From NCBI GenBank assembly GCA_039090855.1, contig CM077022.1, positions 72,564,971-72,628,970 on the forward strand: 64,000 nt of DNA. Reading direction: 5' to 3'. The notes below the pieces were generated by a model. That model saw only the letters and a program-made list of their open reading frames with translations, was not told the origin of the DNA and made no database searches. The translations under genes were made by a program, and so were the position numbers. This document shows, in pieces, positions 61,946 to 64,000 of the stretch; within the stretch, counting starts at the first letter, position 1, and every line of letters starts with the position of its first letter. The DNA is from Macrothele yani. Lineage: Eukaryota; Arthropoda; Arachnida; Araneae; Macrothelidae.

Positions 61946-62700
61946 GTCTGCACGGGCCTTATTTGGTGAGGGCCGGCCAGCTTTAAATATTAGACTCTTG
62001 GCCTGGGCCCGTTAATTGCAGCTCTTATTTAGGGCCGGCCCGTGATGTGCCATTCGGTATTATTTTGTCTTTCTACTGTATTTTATTGAATTGTGAAAAT
62101 GAAATAAAAATGAAATAAAATGAAATATTATTCAAAATATTTAGTTGATTGTAAGCCCAAAAATATTAACTAAACTTTAACAGTTATCGAAGAATATAAC
62201 TTTAAAGAGACACAAAAAAGAAGACTAAGCACGTTCAAAATCACCTTTTCTCTGAACTAGCAAGTGGTCACTACAAAAGCCAATCCCTATACAGATTAGG
62301 AATAGGAGAAACAATCGATGTCGTTCCACTCTCTCATACCAACACACACACGGACACCCGACATCACTGCAGACACCTCCCGTCCCCCACTCCGCACAAC
62401 ACACATACTCTTTTGGGGTCGAATGTTTTTGTTGTCAACAAGCCCCAAAGTAGTTTTACCATCTTACTACCTACAGATGGGAAAAACACTGTGAGTGCCT
62501 CTCTTGTGATTGCGCCCTGGGCTATGTCATGGAAGTAAGTAAAGCCAGCAAAACAGTTAAACGGACCAGGAAATCGGGAAACGCCACTTTTTTTCTTTAC
62601 CATTGCGATAAAAAGAATGGGTCGACTTGGCCCGGCCCGGTAGCAAGTGTCTGGGGAAAAGCCCAGCCCAGCCCGGCCCGGCCCGTTGCTTTCTCCTCCA
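61946..62700. other. Segment bounded by GGGCCGGCC-rich blocks
   Basis: GGGCCGGCCAGC at 61970, GGGCCGGCCCGTG at 62032, and a CCCAGCCCGGCCCGGCCCG run near 62658-62685 (also CTTGGCCCGGCCCGG at 62628). In between is AT-rich sequence without a gene. The blocks could be ends of a non-autonomous element, but no inverted repeat or target duplication was fixed. Confidence 0.35.
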
Positions 62701-63765
62701 AAAAATCTGCATCAGGAAAAGCTGAAAAACATACGGAAATCATGGTCATACTTTTCCTCTGCTCACATGTATATTGATATATTTTATATATCTCTGCCAA
62801 AAGTTCCATTAAAAAATCTTGATAACCAATTTTTGACACATTGTCCAAGACGAGGCCGAAAAATGAGTTCCTATCACGACATCAAGACTCAAATGATAAC
62901 CAAATTTTTCACACACAAGTACATTATAAGACACCCTGAATAACACATAACTTCAAAAGTGTTACTAATACTCAGACATTCTTAAATTCTTATAGAACGA
63001 CACGTAAAGTCAAATGATTAAAACACCAAAATGGAACTAATAGAAATAAACCTCTGCAAATACTGTGAGACATAACCTACATGCAATAAAGAACCTCCAT
63101 AAACAAATAATTCGTTTTGAAGGAGTAGCTACGTCGCATCTATTATTCAGTCAAAGGAATAACAAAATAACATATATCATAATATTTGTCTAGACAGTGA
63201 CGTCACACGCAGCAATATGTTTTTTTCTCTTTATATTCGCGAACACTTCATTTCACTGAAGAAAACGTGTAGCGTTTACAAAAAACACTCATTTCGCTGT
63301 CGGATTTCCAAAGTTCCTTGCATAAAGAGAATTCATTAATCCCCTGTTCTCCTTTCTCCAATAACATCAACCACCTTTTTTGTTGCTCCAAAATTTTTAG
63401 TAACAGAAATAAAAAAAGCACCATCTTTTACACCTCCAGAATGAGCCAGAAGCACCTTTTACCACTGTTAAAACGGGAAAAACTAAAAGGGTTCAGAGTA
63501 CGACACACGATCATTCGCTTTTTTTTTTTCTTTCTCGTCAAGTAACACGCGGGGTCTACTTAAGTTGACCGAAACAAAAACCCTGTTCCTTATGTTTTCA
63601 CTTCCCACAAGAAAAACAGAAATTCATCAGCATTTGCAACAATATTACCCAAAATATTTTCAATTTCTCTCATGTTATGGAATTACAAATTTTATTTGTT
63701 TGACTAAGTTTTTATTTATTTCGGCTCGCAACACGATCTCAGTTCATACTTCTGAAATTTTCTAA
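62701..63765. other. No coding feature; probable upstream or first-intron DNA of the CRAL-TRIO gene
   Basis: AT-rich, without repeats matched elsewhere. It ends in a pyrimidine tract leading to a splice acceptor. Confidence 0.4.
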
Positions 63766-63786
63766 TGCTGCTTTTTTCTGTTCTAG
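63766..63786 (+). promoter_or_regulatory. Candidate splice acceptor upstream of the CRAL-TRIO start
   Basis: The pyrimidine-rich TGCTGCTTTTTTCTGTTCTAG ends in AG at 63785-63786, with a branch-like TTCTAAT just before. It would join an upstream untranslated exon to an exon that begins about 54 bp before the start codon. Confidence 0.55.
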
Positions 63787-63840
63787 GAATAAGTGTATAT
63801 CAAAAATTATCTGTTTTGAACTTCGGTGTGGTTTTTATCA

Positions 63841-64000
63841 ATGGAGAAGACCGGTCGTTGCTCTGATGAAGCAAAACCGTTAGTGCCCCACTGTCTGGAC
63901 ACACTGCCTCCAGAAATTTTAAAGAGAGCTGAACAAGAACTCAATGAAACGCCTGAGAGAAGAAAAGAAGCTGTTAAGGAATTAAGAAGATTAATACATG
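63841..64000 (+). CDS. CRAL-TRIO domain protein (alpha-tocopherol transfer protein-like), N-terminus, cut by window end
   Basis: Open from ATG 63841 to the window edge, 53 codons. The protein begins MEKTGRCSDEAKPLVPHC, followed by TLPPEILKRAEQELNETPER and REKAV/LRRLI-type residues (RKEAVKELRRLIH). This matches the CRAL-TRIO N-terminal helical domain, where L-x-P-E, A-x-x-E-L-x-E-x-P and L-R-x-x-I are conserved. Proteins of this group (TTPA-like, clavesin-like) bind and move lipophilic ligands such as vitamin E, retinoids or phosphoinositides in the cytoplasm. Nothing in the stretch is damaged. The lipid-binding SEC14 pocket lies beyond the window, so the subfamily cannot be set. Confidence 0.8.
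   Translation, partial: MEKTGRCSDEAKPLVPHCLDTLPPEILKRAEQELNETPERRKEAVKELRRLIH

Noticed and set aside
62597..62848. Plus- and minus-strand ORFs over the GGCCCGGCCC block
   Set aside because: They overlap a low-complexity GC block and contradict each other on the two strands. No motif.

Overview
The window is repeat-dominated eukaryotic DNA from an animal, most likely an arthropod. The evidence is the density and variety of Tc1/mariner transposons, an RTE-type LINE, a Ty3/Gypsy element, Penelope-like remains, several tRNA-derived SINE families, and one spliced host gene at the right edge. A spider or other arachnid would fit, but that is inference. I found no bacterial operon, CRISPR array or rRNA. 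The tRNA-like segments are all SINE heads.

Layout. 1-3895: a degenerate ~150-bp tandem repeat split by a LINE with an uninterrupted 984-codon ORF. 3896-7694: three broken Tc1-like elements side by side (A1, B, C). 7714-10370: SINEs and a hAT relic. 13208-21960: remains of a Penelope-like element (GIY-YIG domain plus a hammerhead-like motif), interrupted by a complete 7.3-kb LTR retrotransposon with pol order PR-IN-RT-RNaseH. 21357-22292: SINE insertions in a tandemly repeated GIY-YIG segment. 22834-31134: a mariner (L), Tc1 copies A2 and H, SINEs and short tandem repeats. 32775-34210: a split THAP-domain relic. 35821-39160: a 33-bp minisatellite, palindromes and a tRNA-head inverted repeat. 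39394-39735: a 3' fragment of the LINE.

39900-44936: a nest. A DUF4817-like transposon (F) contains a mariner (E) and a second DDE element (D), and D itself contains two SINE insertions. 45600-49510: SINEs, an 82-bp tandem repeat and a mariner (N) broken by a fold-back SINE. 49543-53662: Tc1 elements I, J (a chimera) and A3, nearly head to tail. 54000-56520: a second, decayed gag split by a dispersed repeat and by Tc1 element K. 57796-59114: element G, related to F. 60743-61945: eight tandem copies of a transposon terminus leading into a truncated mariner ORF. 63841-64000: the first coding exon of a CRAL-TRIO lipid-transfer protein, the only apparently functional host gene.

A recurring theme is rearrangement of transposon ends. 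Terminal or DNA-binding segments are tandemly amplified at 40421-40855, 50471-50808 and 60743-61776. Snap-back inverted duplications occur at 6914-6970, 38353-38999, 47165-47320 and 48088-48428. All boundaries were read by eye and may be off by a few bases.
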